64,000 bases of DNA, from the NCBI GenBank assembly GCA_964548175.1, contig CAZJQS010000011.1, positions 1 to 64,000 of the forward strand, read 5' to 3'. The stretch comes from JANQPA01 sp964548175 (GTDB lineage: Bacteria > Bacteroidota > Bacteroidia > Chitinophagales > Saprospiraceae). This document shows positions 49,562 to 58,128 of this stretch, piece by piece (within the stretch, counting starts at the first letter, position 1; every line of letters starts with the position of its first letter). Position numbers and translations under genes: made by a program. The notes under the pieces are model-generated. The model was not told the origin of the DNA and searched no databases. It saw nothing but the letters and a program-made list of their open reading frames with translations.

Positions 49562-50824
49562 TTATTCGCCGGGTTGCTGGAGTTGCTGGGCGACTTGCTC
49601 CACTTGTCTCCATACCCGGAATACATTGGCGTAGCAGATCTTGCGAATATCTTCTTTAGAATACCCGCGTCTGAGCAATTCGGCGATCAGGTTTGGATAT
49701 TGAGAGACATCCTTCAGCCCGGTAGGTAAAGAATCACCTACCCCGTCAAAATCGGACCCGAGGCCTACATGATCGATCCCGGCTACCTGCACCACATTGT
49801 CAATATGATCGGCTACCTTTTTGACATCGGCGTAAAGCGCGTCTTTATTTTCCTCACGAAACTTTTCGATGATCGGCTTTGCTGCTTCATCTTCCGGCTT
49901 CAGGCCTTTCTCTTCCAGCATTTTATTAAGCTCGCTCCTTTTTTCGGAGCTGCTTTTTCTCAATGCTCCATCCAGGAAGCCGGTGCCGAAATTAATCTGG
50001 ATCACACCGCCGTTTTCGGCCAGCTTTTTCAGCATATCATCGCTCATGTTACGTTCAAAGCCGGGGGTGAATTTCCGGCAGGAAGAATGGGAAGCGATTA
50101 CCGGTGCTTTGGTCATTTCCACGACCTGATAGAAGGTATTATTGGAAACGTGCGAAATGTCCACCATGATGCCTACGCGATTCATTTCTTTAACGACCTC
50201 TCGTCCGAAATCGCTCAAACCACCCCAGGTGCCGGTATCGTCGTAGGAAGAATCGCAAATCTGGTTGTCCTTGGAATGCGTCAGGGTGATGTAGCGAATG
50301 CCTCTTTTAAAGAAATATTCTACATTGCCGAGATCATCTTCAATAGGGGCGCCGTTCTCCATGCCCATAGGCAGGGAGATCAAGCCTTTTTTAAAATGTT
50401 CTTCCACCTGGTCAGGTGAAAACGCCACGGCAAACTTGTCGGGATGATTGGCGGCGACTCCATATACCATCTCAATCAGGGAATCGGCAAATGCTTTGGC
50501 GCCTCCTGTTTCCTGATAGCTGGCGGGAATATAGATGGACATAAACGGGGCGTCCAGGCCTCCTTTCTTGGCTCTTTTATAGTCAAAATCGCCCTTGTCG
50601 GTTTCTATGGGGATACCGATAAATTCCTTCGTAAAACGGAAATTGATGATGTTGAGGCGGTAAGGCAGATCCACGTGGCCGTCAGTGATGATGAATTCTT
50701 GGGCCAGTTTTTCGGCTGCCTTATTCAGTTTTTCTTCAGACAATTGTGTGTAATCTACTGTCTTTGGAGTGCAAGCCATAATCGCAAGCATAAGCACGGT
50801 TAGGAATGGAATGTTACGTATCAT
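49562..50824 (-). CDS. M19 family membrane dipeptidase, lipoprotein
   Basis: The 420-aa protein begins with a lipoprotein signal (FLTVLMLAIMACTPKTV). The M19 (renal dipeptidase) metal sites are visible: DGHVDLPYRL for the first zinc pair, a downstream Glu (NGAPIEDDL region), YITLTHSKDNQICDSSYDD, MVDISHVSNNTFYQVVEMTKAPVIASHSSCR and VGLGSDFDGVG. It hydrolyses dipeptides, including D-amino-acid-containing ones, outside the inner membrane. Length is normal. A palindrome holding a -7 box lies just upstream. Confidence 0.92.
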   Translation of the reverse strand: MIRNIPFLTVLMLAIMACTPKTVDYTQLSEEKLNKAAEKLAQEFIITDGHVDLPYRLNIINFRFTKEFIGIPIETDKGDFDYKRAKKGGLDAPFMSIYIPASYQETGGAKAFADSLIEMVYGVAANHPDKFAVAFSPDQVEEHFKKGLISLPMGMENGAPIEDDLGNVEYFFKRGIRYITLTHSKDNQICDSSYDDTGTWGGLSDFGREVVKEMNRVGIMVDISHVSNNTFYQVVEMTKAPVIASHSSCRKFTPGFERNMSDDMLKKLAENGGVIQINFGTGFLDGALRKSSSEKRSELNKMLEEKGLKPEDEAAKPIIEKFREENKDALYADVKKVADHIDNVVQVAGIDHVGLGSDFDGVGDSLPTGLKDVSQYPNLIAELLRRGYSKEDIRKICYANVFRVWRQVEQVAQQLQQPGE

Positions 50825-50830
50825 GATTAG

Positions 50831-50858
50831 CTATTTTTGATGGAATGATCAAAAATAG
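50831..50858 (-). promoter_or_regulatory. palindrome with -7 box before the M19 dipeptidase
   Basis: CTATTTTTGAT (50831-50841) and ATCAAAAATAG (50848-50858) are perfect 11-bp arms around GGAATG. Each strand carries TATTTTTG, a match to TAnnTTTG, although no -33 partner was found for the minus-strand copy. Confidence 0.4.
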
Positions 50859-50983
50859 AAATCCTGGTGGTAAATAAAAATAAAAAACAGGAGTCATCCC
50901 TTAAATCGAATAAAAACATGAGTCATCTCTAGCATCCGCTTACAGGACCTTTTAGTTGAAATTCGGGAGAATACATATTTTCC

Positions 50984-51658
50984 TTATCGCAAATCCACGA
51001 TCGTATAGCCCGGATAGTCCTCCTTTTTTACCGAAAAATAGCCGGCAGGAAAAGTTTTATTCGTGTTGAGATTGTCAAGGGAGAAGGTATAGCGAGTACC
51101 GTCTTTGCCAAAGGCCTTCACCCGGATGATTTCCTTTTTATTTTTATCGATGGTCATACGGAGCTTGGAATAATCGGCGTATTCATCCAGCGGTTTGAAT
51201 TCAATTTGCTGAACGACCCGGCCGTTTTCCGTCATTTCATTGGTCAGGTAATACACGAAATCATCCCCTTCGTAAAAAGAAAAAAGCGTCTGGGGACTCA
51301 GTCCACCGGTGGCTTCCCCCTCTTCCGGAGCGTTATTGATCTGTATTTCCTTGTTGTTGCCCAAAACGATCCATAAAGTTTGGCCATCGGAAATGAAAGC
51401 CTGGTTGGCGATCGCAAAACGGTAGCTTTGCCCGGCTCTGCTGACAGCCCCCTTCTGTACTTCCTTTGGTTGTTCCGGAATCTCGATTTCCAGCGTAATA
51501 GCGGCCTCCATAGAACGGTAGGCGTCGTATTTAGCCTTTAATTGCTTGAGTATGGCCGTGGCTTCAGGGTCAGAATCCTTGGAGTCGGTAAAATCCTGAG
51601 CCGGCAATTGCCAGACTAGTGCAAATAACATACTCAACAATAAGACGGATTTTTTCAT
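50984..51658 (-). CDS. lolA: LolA-like outer membrane lipoprotein carrier protein
   Basis: The 224-aa precursor has a signal peptide (MKKSVLLLSMLFALVWQLPAQ). The mature part follows the LolA fold: ATAILKQLKAKYDAYRSMEAAITLEIEIPEQPKEVQKGAVSRAGQSYRF, AFISDGQTLWIVLGNNKEIQIN, then a C-terminal KEIIRVKAFGKDGTRYTFSL. LolA carries lipoproteins across the periplasm to the outer membrane. Bacteroidota often have several LolA-like proteins, so the symbol is by fold rather than proof. Confidence 0.82.
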   Translation of the reverse strand: MKKSVLLLSMLFALVWQLPAQDFTDSKDSDPEATAILKQLKAKYDAYRSMEAAITLEIEIPEQPKEVQKGAVSRAGQSYRFAIANQAFISDGQTLWIVLGNNKEIQINNAPEEGEATGGLSPQTLFSFYEGDDFVYYLTNEMTENGRVVQQIEFKPLDEYADYSKLRMTIDKNKKEIIRVKAFGKDGTRYTFSLDNLNTNKTFPAGYFSVKKEDYPGYTIVDLR

Positions 51659-51828
51659 TTGCTGTTTGTTTTTTTTTAAAACGAGCGTTTGTGTTTTTTA
51701 TTGAAAAGTAAACAAGAAGCCTTTGTTAAGGTTGACTTAAATGTTAGACGTTCCTTGGCGCTGGCTAGTCACTTTTCTGAAATCCTGAACACATCACATT
51801 GGCGCCTTGTTAACCTTCAAAACAAAAG

Positions 51829-52467
51829 ATGAACAGCCCGGTATTGGAGTCTTTAGTAGAACAGTTGTCCCCTATCCTGAAAAAAAGCGACTTTCAGTGG
51901 AACCAGGCCCTCAGTCAATTTAGGAAAAAAACGGGTGCTGGTTTTCAATGCATGATCTTGTCTGTAAGCGATTATGAGGACCTGAGCTTATACGAGCCTC
52001 ACTTCGGTATTCGTTTGGATAAGGTGGAAGAGCTGGCTTTTCCTTATACAAATGGCTTGCGGGGTTTTCAAAAAGACAGCATGACCCTGGTCGTCTCGGC
52101 GGCTAAATTGTTGAAGACGCCTTTTTATCGCCTGGAAATAGCTGATCACAAAGATGCATTCCAGGCATCAAAGAGAACCATTGAGCTTTTTGAACAAAAA
52201 GGCCTTTCTTTCTTCAGAAATCACCAGTCCCTCTCCCAGATGGATTACCTTTTTAATGCTTTTCCTGATCAACAAGTAGCGTTGATCAATAATCCTGTTC
52301 ATCGTTGCATTCGCGGCATGGTCATTGCTCGATTGAGCGGGCGAGAAGATTTACCTGCCCTGGCAGATAAATACCGTAACACTTTGCAAAACCATTTTGC
52401 CCCTGAGGTAACCAGGCGGAAGTTTGAGGAGTTGGTGTTGTTTTTGGAGCGTTATGCAGAAAATTGA
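51829..52467 (+). CDS. hypothetical protein
   Basis: This 212-aa protein has no signal peptide, membrane segment or motif that I recognise. It starts MNSPVLESLVEQLSPILKKSDF, has an even mix of helix and strand and ends in a helical stretch (VTRRKFEELVLFLERYAEN). It is divergent from the LolA-like gene and convergent with the AddB-like nuclease. The coding frame looks real (no stops, codon use as in neighbours). Confidence 0.6.
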   Translation: MNSPVLESLVEQLSPILKKSDFQWNQALSQFRKKTGAGFQCMILSVSDYEDLSLYEPHFGIRLDKVEELAFPYTNGLRGFQKDSMTLVVSAAKLLKTPFYRLEIADHKDAFQASKRTIELFEQKGLSFFRNHQSLSQMDYLFNAFPDQQVALINNPVHRCIRGMVIARLSGREDLPALADKYRNTLQNHFAPEVTRRKFEELVLFLERYAEN

Positions 52468-52564
52468 TGAGTCGCCTGTCAAAAATTACCTCTATTTATC
52501 GGTTGTCGGTTAAGAAAGTGTTAGGACATATTTAAGTTAACGTGAGTTCGGAGATTCCCAAGGC

Positions 52565-52743
52565 CCCAGAGGGGCAAAAATGGTGGTAGAAAACATTGAA
52601 ATTAAAGGAAAGCGCGCCGTAGGTACGCCATATATTCCGTACCTACAGCCTACGGTTTTTCGTTGTTAATCTTTTTTTCTACCTTAACCAACAACCAATC
52701 CCGCTTCCAGCGGGACAGGCTATCCAACAACCAACAACCAACC
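52565..52743. repeat. intergenic repeat patch with palindromes
   Basis: CCCCAGAGGGG at 52565, the palindrome GTAGGTACG (52619-52627)/CGTACCTAC (52638-52646), TCCCGCT-TCC-AGCGGGA at 52699 and two AACCAACAACC tracts occur between convergent genes. No gene is seen in the 276 bp. Confidence 0.55.
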
Positions 52744-55449
52744 TCAATTCACCAAATCAATCAAAGTGCGATAATCATCAAACGGTGCATCTTGATTTTT
52801 CATTTCCAGCAATTCCAATAAGGTTTCGCCGTATGCTTCTTCCAGGAGTTGGTGGGTGAATTCGCAGCGGATCTCGATCCGGCCGGAAGTCAGCTGTTGC
52901 AGGCGCCATTGAAGGGTGGTTTGCATTTTTTGCATGATTCTTTGGTGGACTTCCTGGTGGTCAGCTTCTGAGTTAATGGGGTTGATCTCTTTGAAAGCCA
53001 GGTTATTGCGGGCGATCAGGCTCCCTTTTTCGATGATAAAGTAGGCGGTGTGGGTCCATTGGTCAGCAGGTTCTGTGAGTTTGGAATAGAGGACCAGTTG
53101 GAGGTCTTCTTCGTTTTTAATGATCAGTTCTCGGCGGCTCAGTCCTTTCCATTTAAGGTCGATGACGGCGTATTCGCCGTTTCTTTCCAGGACAAGATCT
53201 GCTCTTGCCCTGACGGGGATGCCGATAAAGTCTCCTTCGATGTTTTGTTCGATCCCGGCTACTGACCAACCGTTGTTTTTGATCAGGTTGATCAGGCTCC
53301 AGGCGGCAAATTGCATTTTATTGAGGAAGCTTATCTTCAGGGGTTCTTTTCCATAGAGGAGTAGTACGGCTCCCTCTCTGGCCAGTAATTTTCGGCCTTC
53401 TTCGTTAACCCACCGGCGAATATTTTCCTGCGGCCAATCGAATGGGTCTTCCCGCAATAGTTTTTCGAGCAGGCGGTGAGACAAATTACCCATCAGCGTA
53501 TGATCACGGACGATGCTCAGGATGGAGGATTTGTTGAGTTTGAGTTTATATTTGAAAGCCCACTGATAAGGGTAATAGAGCAGTCTGTCCAGGCTGCTGT
53601 AGGTTTCTTCATCATTGAGGGTCAGTTTTTCTGCCTGGCTGATGGTAACGAACGGTTTGGGCCTGCCAAGGCTCCGGGCGGGGATCCTGATCTTTTCAGG
53701 TGGATTAAACTGGGGGCTGATCTTACAGACCTGTTCGGGGCGATCTGTGGAAATGGTGATGTCCTCGAGGTTGTCGAAAGCAGCTTCCAGGTTACCCATA
53801 AGAGGGTGGGCGTTGGTTTCTGTGCCGTTATTTTTTTCCGGGATACAGAGGATCAACTGATCTTGTGCGCGCAGCACGGGATTTTTTCTATGCCAGATGA
53901 GCAGTGCATTTTCATCGGCGGGCGACTGCAGGCGGATGCCGGATTTTTCGAGATGGGCTCGTTCAGACACGTACCATTTCGAGAAAAAGTGAATAGGTTC
54001 AGACTGGATGAATTCCCACCAAAGCAACTGGCTGACCGGTTCGTATAGCGCGCCGGGATGATAGATGAATGGCCAGTGGCCCTTTTCTTCATTTTTAAAT
54101 TGGATCGGGGCTGGTTCGTAGATGGTTCGGACGATGCGTTCCAGTTCGAGTGGGGTGAGTTCGGATTCGGGCAGCGCCTCCACCAGTTCGGTCAATCGCT
54201 TAGCTTGTTCACTGAGGATCAGTAAAGACTGCTGAGTACTACCTTTTTCGTCGAACAAGGCCTTTGCCCAATTTTTCAGGTAGTGGAAAATAGCGTGGAC
54301 CTCTTCTTTTGGAACGGTGCTGCTTTGATCATAACGTTTTCTTTCAAACCAGAAGCGATATTGTTCGCGGATGAGTTCAGGCTGAAGGCTTTTGTCAAAA
54401 GAAGTCCGCTGTTCTATGTCCTCAAAAAAAGCGGACAAGGTGGCATACCAGGCTTCGCTCCGGGCTCCGGGCGTTTGCGCCATTTGCTGGGCCAGCCGGT
54501 GCGCCAGTTCATCGTTAAGAGGTTTTATAGGCAGAGACAAGAACTCCAGTACTTTAAAAGGATCCAGCGGGCGCCACAGAAAGGTAGTGACCAGCTTTAG
54601 GATTTGCAGGGCCGGGCGGGCCAGCGAAGCCGTTAGGATACCCATACTGGGGAGTCCCTCCTGCAGGAGAGCGTTATCCAAAATGCGGTTTTTGCTGGGC
54701 AGCAGGCATACAGGCCGGAAGTCGGGGTTGAGTTGGCCTGTTTTTGCTAAGAAAGCCGCCATGTCGGTAGAACGGGTCCCTTTCAGGAGGAGCAGGCTTC
54801 CTTCGGCTTGTAGGCGGGAGCGCCCTTTTTCGCTGGAGGAGGGGCTTAGGATTTGTTGAAACCGCCCGAGGTCTGGTCTGGAAGACAACTGGTAGGGGCG
54901 TGGAATCGATTCCGCTGCTATTCCTTTATTTTGAAGTTGATCCAGAAGACGCAGGCAGTAAGGCGGCAGGAGTTCCCGGGGTTCACAGATGCCGATCCAT
55001 TGAAAGGGTAGGGGGCGGTGAGGGATGAGCTGGATAATGCGGTGCACCCGGTCGGCAAAGCCGGCGGCGAGCTTGTTTTTTTTAGCCAGGGTTTCTATTT
55101 CCGCCAGGCATTGGAGGCGGTGCGGCACATTGGGGCCGGGTTGGAAGTCCCATCCGCAAAGGAGCAGTTCATCTCTGCGTTCCAGGAGTTCGGCAGCAGT
55201 GGCAAATTGATCTGCTTTAAAGGAGGCCTCAAAAAAAGTAGCAGACTCCTTTTGCAGGTATTGATGTAAGGATTGGCGATATTGTTCGATGCGGATATAA
55301 TCGTTATTGGTATTGGCAAGCGTACATCCCAGGTGGCTTTCCAGAATTTGGACCAGACCTTTCGGGCCGGCATAATAAACGCCCCCTTTAGTATAAGATG
55401 GCTGTGGGAAAAAAGAATCATCAAAGGTTAATCCAAAAAAAACTTTCAT
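52744..55449 (-). CDS. PD-(D/E)XK nuclease family protein, AddB-like
   Basis: Starting at the Met at 55449 (the longer frame to 55512 would overlap the upstream START-like gene), the protein has 901 aa. The N-terminal two thirds are a degenerate helicase-like region (LPSKNRILDNALLQEGLPSMGI), as in AddB. The C-terminus has a RecB-type nuclease: GNLSHRLLEKLL (the His site), IPVRARADLVLERNGEYAVIDLKWKG with D...DLK, and ELIIKNEEDLQLVLYSKL. It should process double-strand ends for recombination together with an AddA-like helicase, which is not in the window. Confidence 0.82.
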   Translation of the reverse strand: MKVFFGLTFDDSFFPQPSYTKGGVYYAGPKGLVQILESHLGCTLANTNNDYIRIEQYRQSLHQYLQKESATFFEASFKADQFATAAELLERRDELLLCGWDFQPGPNVPHRLQCLAEIETLAKKNKLAAGFADRVHRIIQLIPHRPLPFQWIGICEPRELLPPYCLRLLDQLQNKGIAAESIPRPYQLSSRPDLGRFQQILSPSSSEKGRSRLQAEGSLLLLKGTRSTDMAAFLAKTGQLNPDFRPVCLLPSKNRILDNALLQEGLPSMGILTASLARPALQILKLVTTFLWRPLDPFKVLEFLSLPIKPLNDELAHRLAQQMAQTPGARSEAWYATLSAFFEDIEQRTSFDKSLQPELIREQYRFWFERKRYDQSSTVPKEEVHAIFHYLKNWAKALFDEKGSTQQSLLILSEQAKRLTELVEALPESELTPLELERIVRTIYEPAPIQFKNEEKGHWPFIYHPGALYEPVSQLLWWEFIQSEPIHFFSKWYVSERAHLEKSGIRLQSPADENALLIWHRKNPVLRAQDQLILCIPEKNNGTETNAHPLMGNLEAAFDNLEDITISTDRPEQVCKISPQFNPPEKIRIPARSLGRPKPFVTISQAEKLTLNDEETYSSLDRLLYYPYQWAFKYKLKLNKSSILSIVRDHTLMGNLSHRLLEKLLREDPFDWPQENIRRWVNEEGRKLLAREGAVLLLYGKEPLKISFLNKMQFAAWSLINLIKNNGWSVAGIEQNIEGDFIGIPVRARADLVLERNGEYAVIDLKWKGLSRRELIIKNEEDLQLVLYSKLTEPADQWTHTAYFIIEKGSLIARNNLAFKEINPINSEADHQEVHQRIMQKMQTTLQWRLQQLTSGRIEIRCEFTHQLLEEAYGETLLELLEMKNQDAPFDDYRTLIDLVN

Positions 55450-55466
55450 GAAGGTATGCGCTTTGG

Positions 55467-55847
55467 CTATCCACCGGTGGCCTTTCTCAGGCGATCCATT
55501 TGATTGGACCAATATTGGGTTTGGTCCTCTACTTCGTCCTCTTCACAGTAATCCACAAGCATTAGTATGGTTTCTCCGGTGACCGGAGAGGTGTCGATAT
55601 TGAACTGAAGGAACTCTTCTTCCTCTTCGCTATCCTGCCATTTGAACTTGACCCTTTCATTTTCGACGTCCTCCACCAGGTCGGCTATCTCAGCGGAACC
55701 ACTCCAAAAAAAGGTAAACTCTTCGCCTTGAATATCAACTTCATCGCAGAACCATCGCACCAGGCAGGACGGAGTGGTGAAAAACTTATATAGGATAGTA
55801 GGAGAAGCTTTGAAAATAAATTCAAGTTCTAATTTTGATCTTTCCAT
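55467..55847 (-). CDS. START-like domain protein
   Basis: This 126-aa acidic protein has the START/AHSA1-like fold: KLELEFIFKASPTILYKFFTTPSCLVRWFCDEVDI, then FTFFWSGSAEIADLVEDVENERVKFKWQ, with a C-terminal helix YWSNQMDRLRKATGG. It is a Bacteroidota-specific small ligand-binding type with no assigned ligand. It sits 17 bp before the AddB-like gene and is likely cotranscribed. Confidence 0.8.
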   Translation of the reverse strand: MERSKLELEFIFKASPTILYKFFTTPSCLVRWFCDEVDIQGEEFTFFWSGSAEIADLVEDVENERVKFKWQDSEEEEEFLQFNIDTSPVTGETILMLVDYCEEDEVEDQTQYWSNQMDRLRKATGG

Positions 55848-56273
55848 ACTGTGTTAATTGCTTGTTTTTTTGACTATTATAGACCATTCTTGACAACCGG
55901 GAAAAGAAAAATCAATAGTCGAACGCTATGGTATGGTGCTCCACAATAAAGTATAAAAAAATGATTTTTCCAAATAAAATTTTACAGCCTACTCCACCTA
56001 CTTTATTACTCACTATCATAAAATTAGCACGAATTACTTCATTTCTGCTTATTGCCTTGACTTAAATGTTGATTTCGCTTATTTTTGTACGCTGTGAACT
56101 GTTAAGGAAAAGTTACAAACAGTTTTAACCATAAAGGTGGTTTTCCACCTTGCCTGACCCTACATATGAAAAGAGCAAATCAAGAAAACACGTTTCCCAT
56201 TCATATCCTTCCCCATGGCCTTCTGAACAATTTGATCACTATTTGTCAAATTCATTAAAAACGCACGAAATAG
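55848..56273. other. 426-bp divergent intergenic region upstream of sigma factor
   Basis: It contains the sigma gene promoter (56057-56087) and a leader of about 180 nt. No small gene or RNA was recognised. Confidence 0.5.
56057..56087 (+). promoter_or_regulatory. promoter of the primary sigma factor gene
   Basis: TTG at 56057-56059, a 20-bp spacer and TATTTTTG at 56080-56087 match the Bacteroidota consensus. The start site would be near 56093. Confidence 0.7.
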
Positions 56274-57143
56274 ATGAGACAGCTTAAGATTACTAAGTCA
56301 ATTACTAATCGCGAAAGTCAGTCGTTAGAAAAGTACTTGCAGGAGATAGGAAAAGTGGATCTTTTAACACCGGAAGAAGAGGTAGAATTAGCCAAACGAA
56401 TTAAACAGGGAGACCAGGCTGCATTAGAAAAACTCACCAAAGCCAATCTTAGATTTGTAGTGTCCGTAGCTAAGCAATATCAAAACCAGGGGCTTTCCTT
56501 GAGCGATTTGATTAACGAGGGTAATCTGGGCTTGATCAAAGCTGCTCAACGTTTTGATGAGACACGTGGCTTCAAATTCATTTCCTACGCCGTCTGGTGG
56601 ATTCGCCAATCCATACTCCAGGCTCTGGCCGAACAATCCAGAATTGTCCGCCTGCCATTAAATAAAGTAGGATCGCTTAATAAAATTAATAAAGCTTTCT
56701 CGGAACTGGAGCAGGAATACGAAAGGGAGCCTTCCTCCGATGAATTGGCCGATATGCTGGATATCCCGACCGAGGAGGTGGAAACTACTCTGGGCGTCGC
56801 CGCTCGCCACGTTTCTATGGATGCGCCTTTCGTAGAAGGAGAAGATAATTCACTACTCGATGTACTCGAAAATGCCAGCACGCCCGATACCGACCAGGAG
56901 CTGGATTATAACCAATCTTTGAGAAGAGAGATCGAACGTTCACTGAGTACGTTGACAGAGCGTCAATGCGATGTTATTAAATTGTACTTTGGCATAGGCG
57001 TAGAACATCCGATGTCCCTGGAAGATATCGGCGAAAAGTTCGGACTGACCCGGGAGCGCGTACGCCAAATTAAAGACAAAGCCATCAATAAATTGCGTTC
57101 CGCCAACCGCAGTAAGCTGTTGAAAGGATATTTGGGGTCTTAA
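56274..57143 (+). CDS. rpoD: RNA polymerase primary sigma factor RpoD/SigA
   Basis: The 289-aa protein has the short Bacteroidota SigA form without region 1.1. Region 1.2 reads LEKYLQEIGKVDLLTPEEEVELAKRIKQGD, region 2 LRFVVSVAKQYQNQGLSLSDLINEGNLGLIKAAQRFDETRGFKFISYAVWWIRQSI, region 3 around residue 140-200, and region 4 ends LEDIGEKFGLTRERVRQIKDKAIN. It recognises the TTTG/TAnnTTTG promoters seen across this window. The gene stands alone with a consensus promoter. Confidence 0.96.
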   Translation: MRQLKITKSITNRESQSLEKYLQEIGKVDLLTPEEEVELAKRIKQGDQAALEKLTKANLRFVVSVAKQYQNQGLSLSDLINEGNLGLIKAAQRFDETRGFKFISYAVWWIRQSILQALAEQSRIVRLPLNKVGSLNKINKAFSELEQEYEREPSSDELADMLDIPTEEVETTLGVAARHVSMDAPFVEGEDNSLLDVLENASTPDTDQELDYNQSLRREIERSLSTLTERQCDVIKLYFGIGVEHPMSLEDIGEKFGLTRERVRQIKDKAINKLRSANRSKLLKGYLGS

Positions 57144-57199
57144 TCTCCTCGGGGTCCGGTGTAAAGTCAGCCTGCTTCTTTACAGCGTCCTTCCCCTTC

Positions 57200-57251
57200 T
57201 AAGGGCCTTCTTTAAGGAAAAATCACTGGTTTTCTTTTAAGAAGGCCCTTA
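57200..57251. terminator. inverted repeat between sigma factor and Lrp genes
   Basis: TAAGGGCCTTCTTTAA (from 57200) and TTAAGAAGGCCCTTA (to 57251) form a stem of about 14 bp with one mismatch and a loop of about 22 bases between two convergent genes. No T tract follows on either strand. Confidence 0.55.
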
Positions 57252-57282
57252 AAAAGCTCAATAGACTGAAGTTTACCTTCCC

Positions 57283-57780
57283 TTAGTGCATTTGCTCCAT
57301 TGCTGTCATGTCTTCCTCTATCGCAATCGGCCGGTTAATAGATTCCTCCAAAGAAATGAAGGTCTCCGTTCGCTGTATGCCCGGAACTTCCTGTATGCGT
57401 TGGAGAATCCTGCGAAGGTGATTGGTGTCCCGGCAAACGACTTTTGCAAATATATTGTACAGCCCCGTGGTGTAATGCGCGTTAACAATTTCCGGAATGC
57501 CTTCCAGCCCTTTCGACACATCTTCATATAAAGAACTCTTATCCAGGTATATCCCTAAAAAGGCACTAATGTCATAGCCAAGTTTTGCATGGTCGACAAC
57601 AAGATTGTACCCTCTGACAATGCCCGCGTCCTCCAGCTTTTTCATCCTTACGTGAATGGTGCCTCCCGATACAAATAACTGCTTGGCAATGTCTGTATAG
57701 GCTTTCTTGGCGTTCCTCATCAGAATCGATAAAATCTGTTTATCTAATTTGTCGATATCGCTAATTTTGTTCATATCCAA
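57283..57780 (-). CDS. Lrp/AsnC family transcriptional regulator
   Basis: This 165-aa protein has an N-terminal winged HTH (IDKLDKQILSILMRNAKKAYTDIAKQLFVSGGTIHVRMKKLEDAGIV) and a C-terminal RAM domain (VNAHYTTGLYNIFAKVVCRDTNHLRRIL) that binds amino acids. Such regulators control amino acid metabolism, often including their own gene. It has a consensus promoter on the minus strand. Target genes are not evident. Confidence 0.92.
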   Translation of the reverse strand: MDMNKISDIDKLDKQILSILMRNAKKAYTDIAKQLFVSGGTIHVRMKKLEDAGIVRGYNLVVDHAKLGYDISAFLGIYLDKSSLYEDVSKGLEGIPEIVNAHYTTGLYNIFAKVVCRDTNHLRRILQRIQEVPGIQRTETFISLEESINRPIAIEEDMTAMEQMH

Positions 57781-58128
57781 GGAATTGTTAATTTTTCATC
57801 AAAAGTACCTTTTCATTTCTGAATTGTCAAAAAAGACGCCGAAATGTTTGTCTGATTTATGAAAAATTTATCAAGGTCAGAAGTGAGAAGCAAAATTTCA
57901 ATAAAGCAGCATTGGTGGTTTTGCCATTATTTTTGATTATCAGTTGTTTATGACGTGTTTTTGTTAAAGGAACTTGTGAAGTAGACATTTCACCACCGCG
58001 AGGAGGGCTTCCTTGGGGACAAATATTGGCCGAATGCTTTCAAATTAATCCAGACAGTCTTAACTTGACTAAACTTTTTCGGTTGAAAAATATTTACATA
58101 AAGATAAGAATAAAGTAACCTGTCCATA
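57781..58128. other. divergent intergenic region between Lrp and S41 protease genes
   Basis: It holds the Lrp promoter (57800-57831) and about 290 bp without a clear feature. No exact promoter match was found for the S41 gene. Confidence 0.4.
57800..57831 (-). promoter_or_regulatory. promoter of the Lrp-family gene
   Basis: On the minus strand TTTG (57828-57831 complement), a 20-bp spacer and TACTTTTG (57800-57807 complement) match the consensus, 20 bp before the ATG. Confidence 0.7.

Noticed and set aside
49769..50419. Plus-strand open frame of 216 codons opposite the M19 dipeptidase
   Set aside because: The minus strand carries all M19 metal motifs; this frame is a shadow.
53476..54048. 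Plus-strand open frame of 190 codons inside the AddB-like nuclease
   Set aside because: It is antisense to a continuous 901-aa protein with a RecB-type nuclease motif; no independent support.
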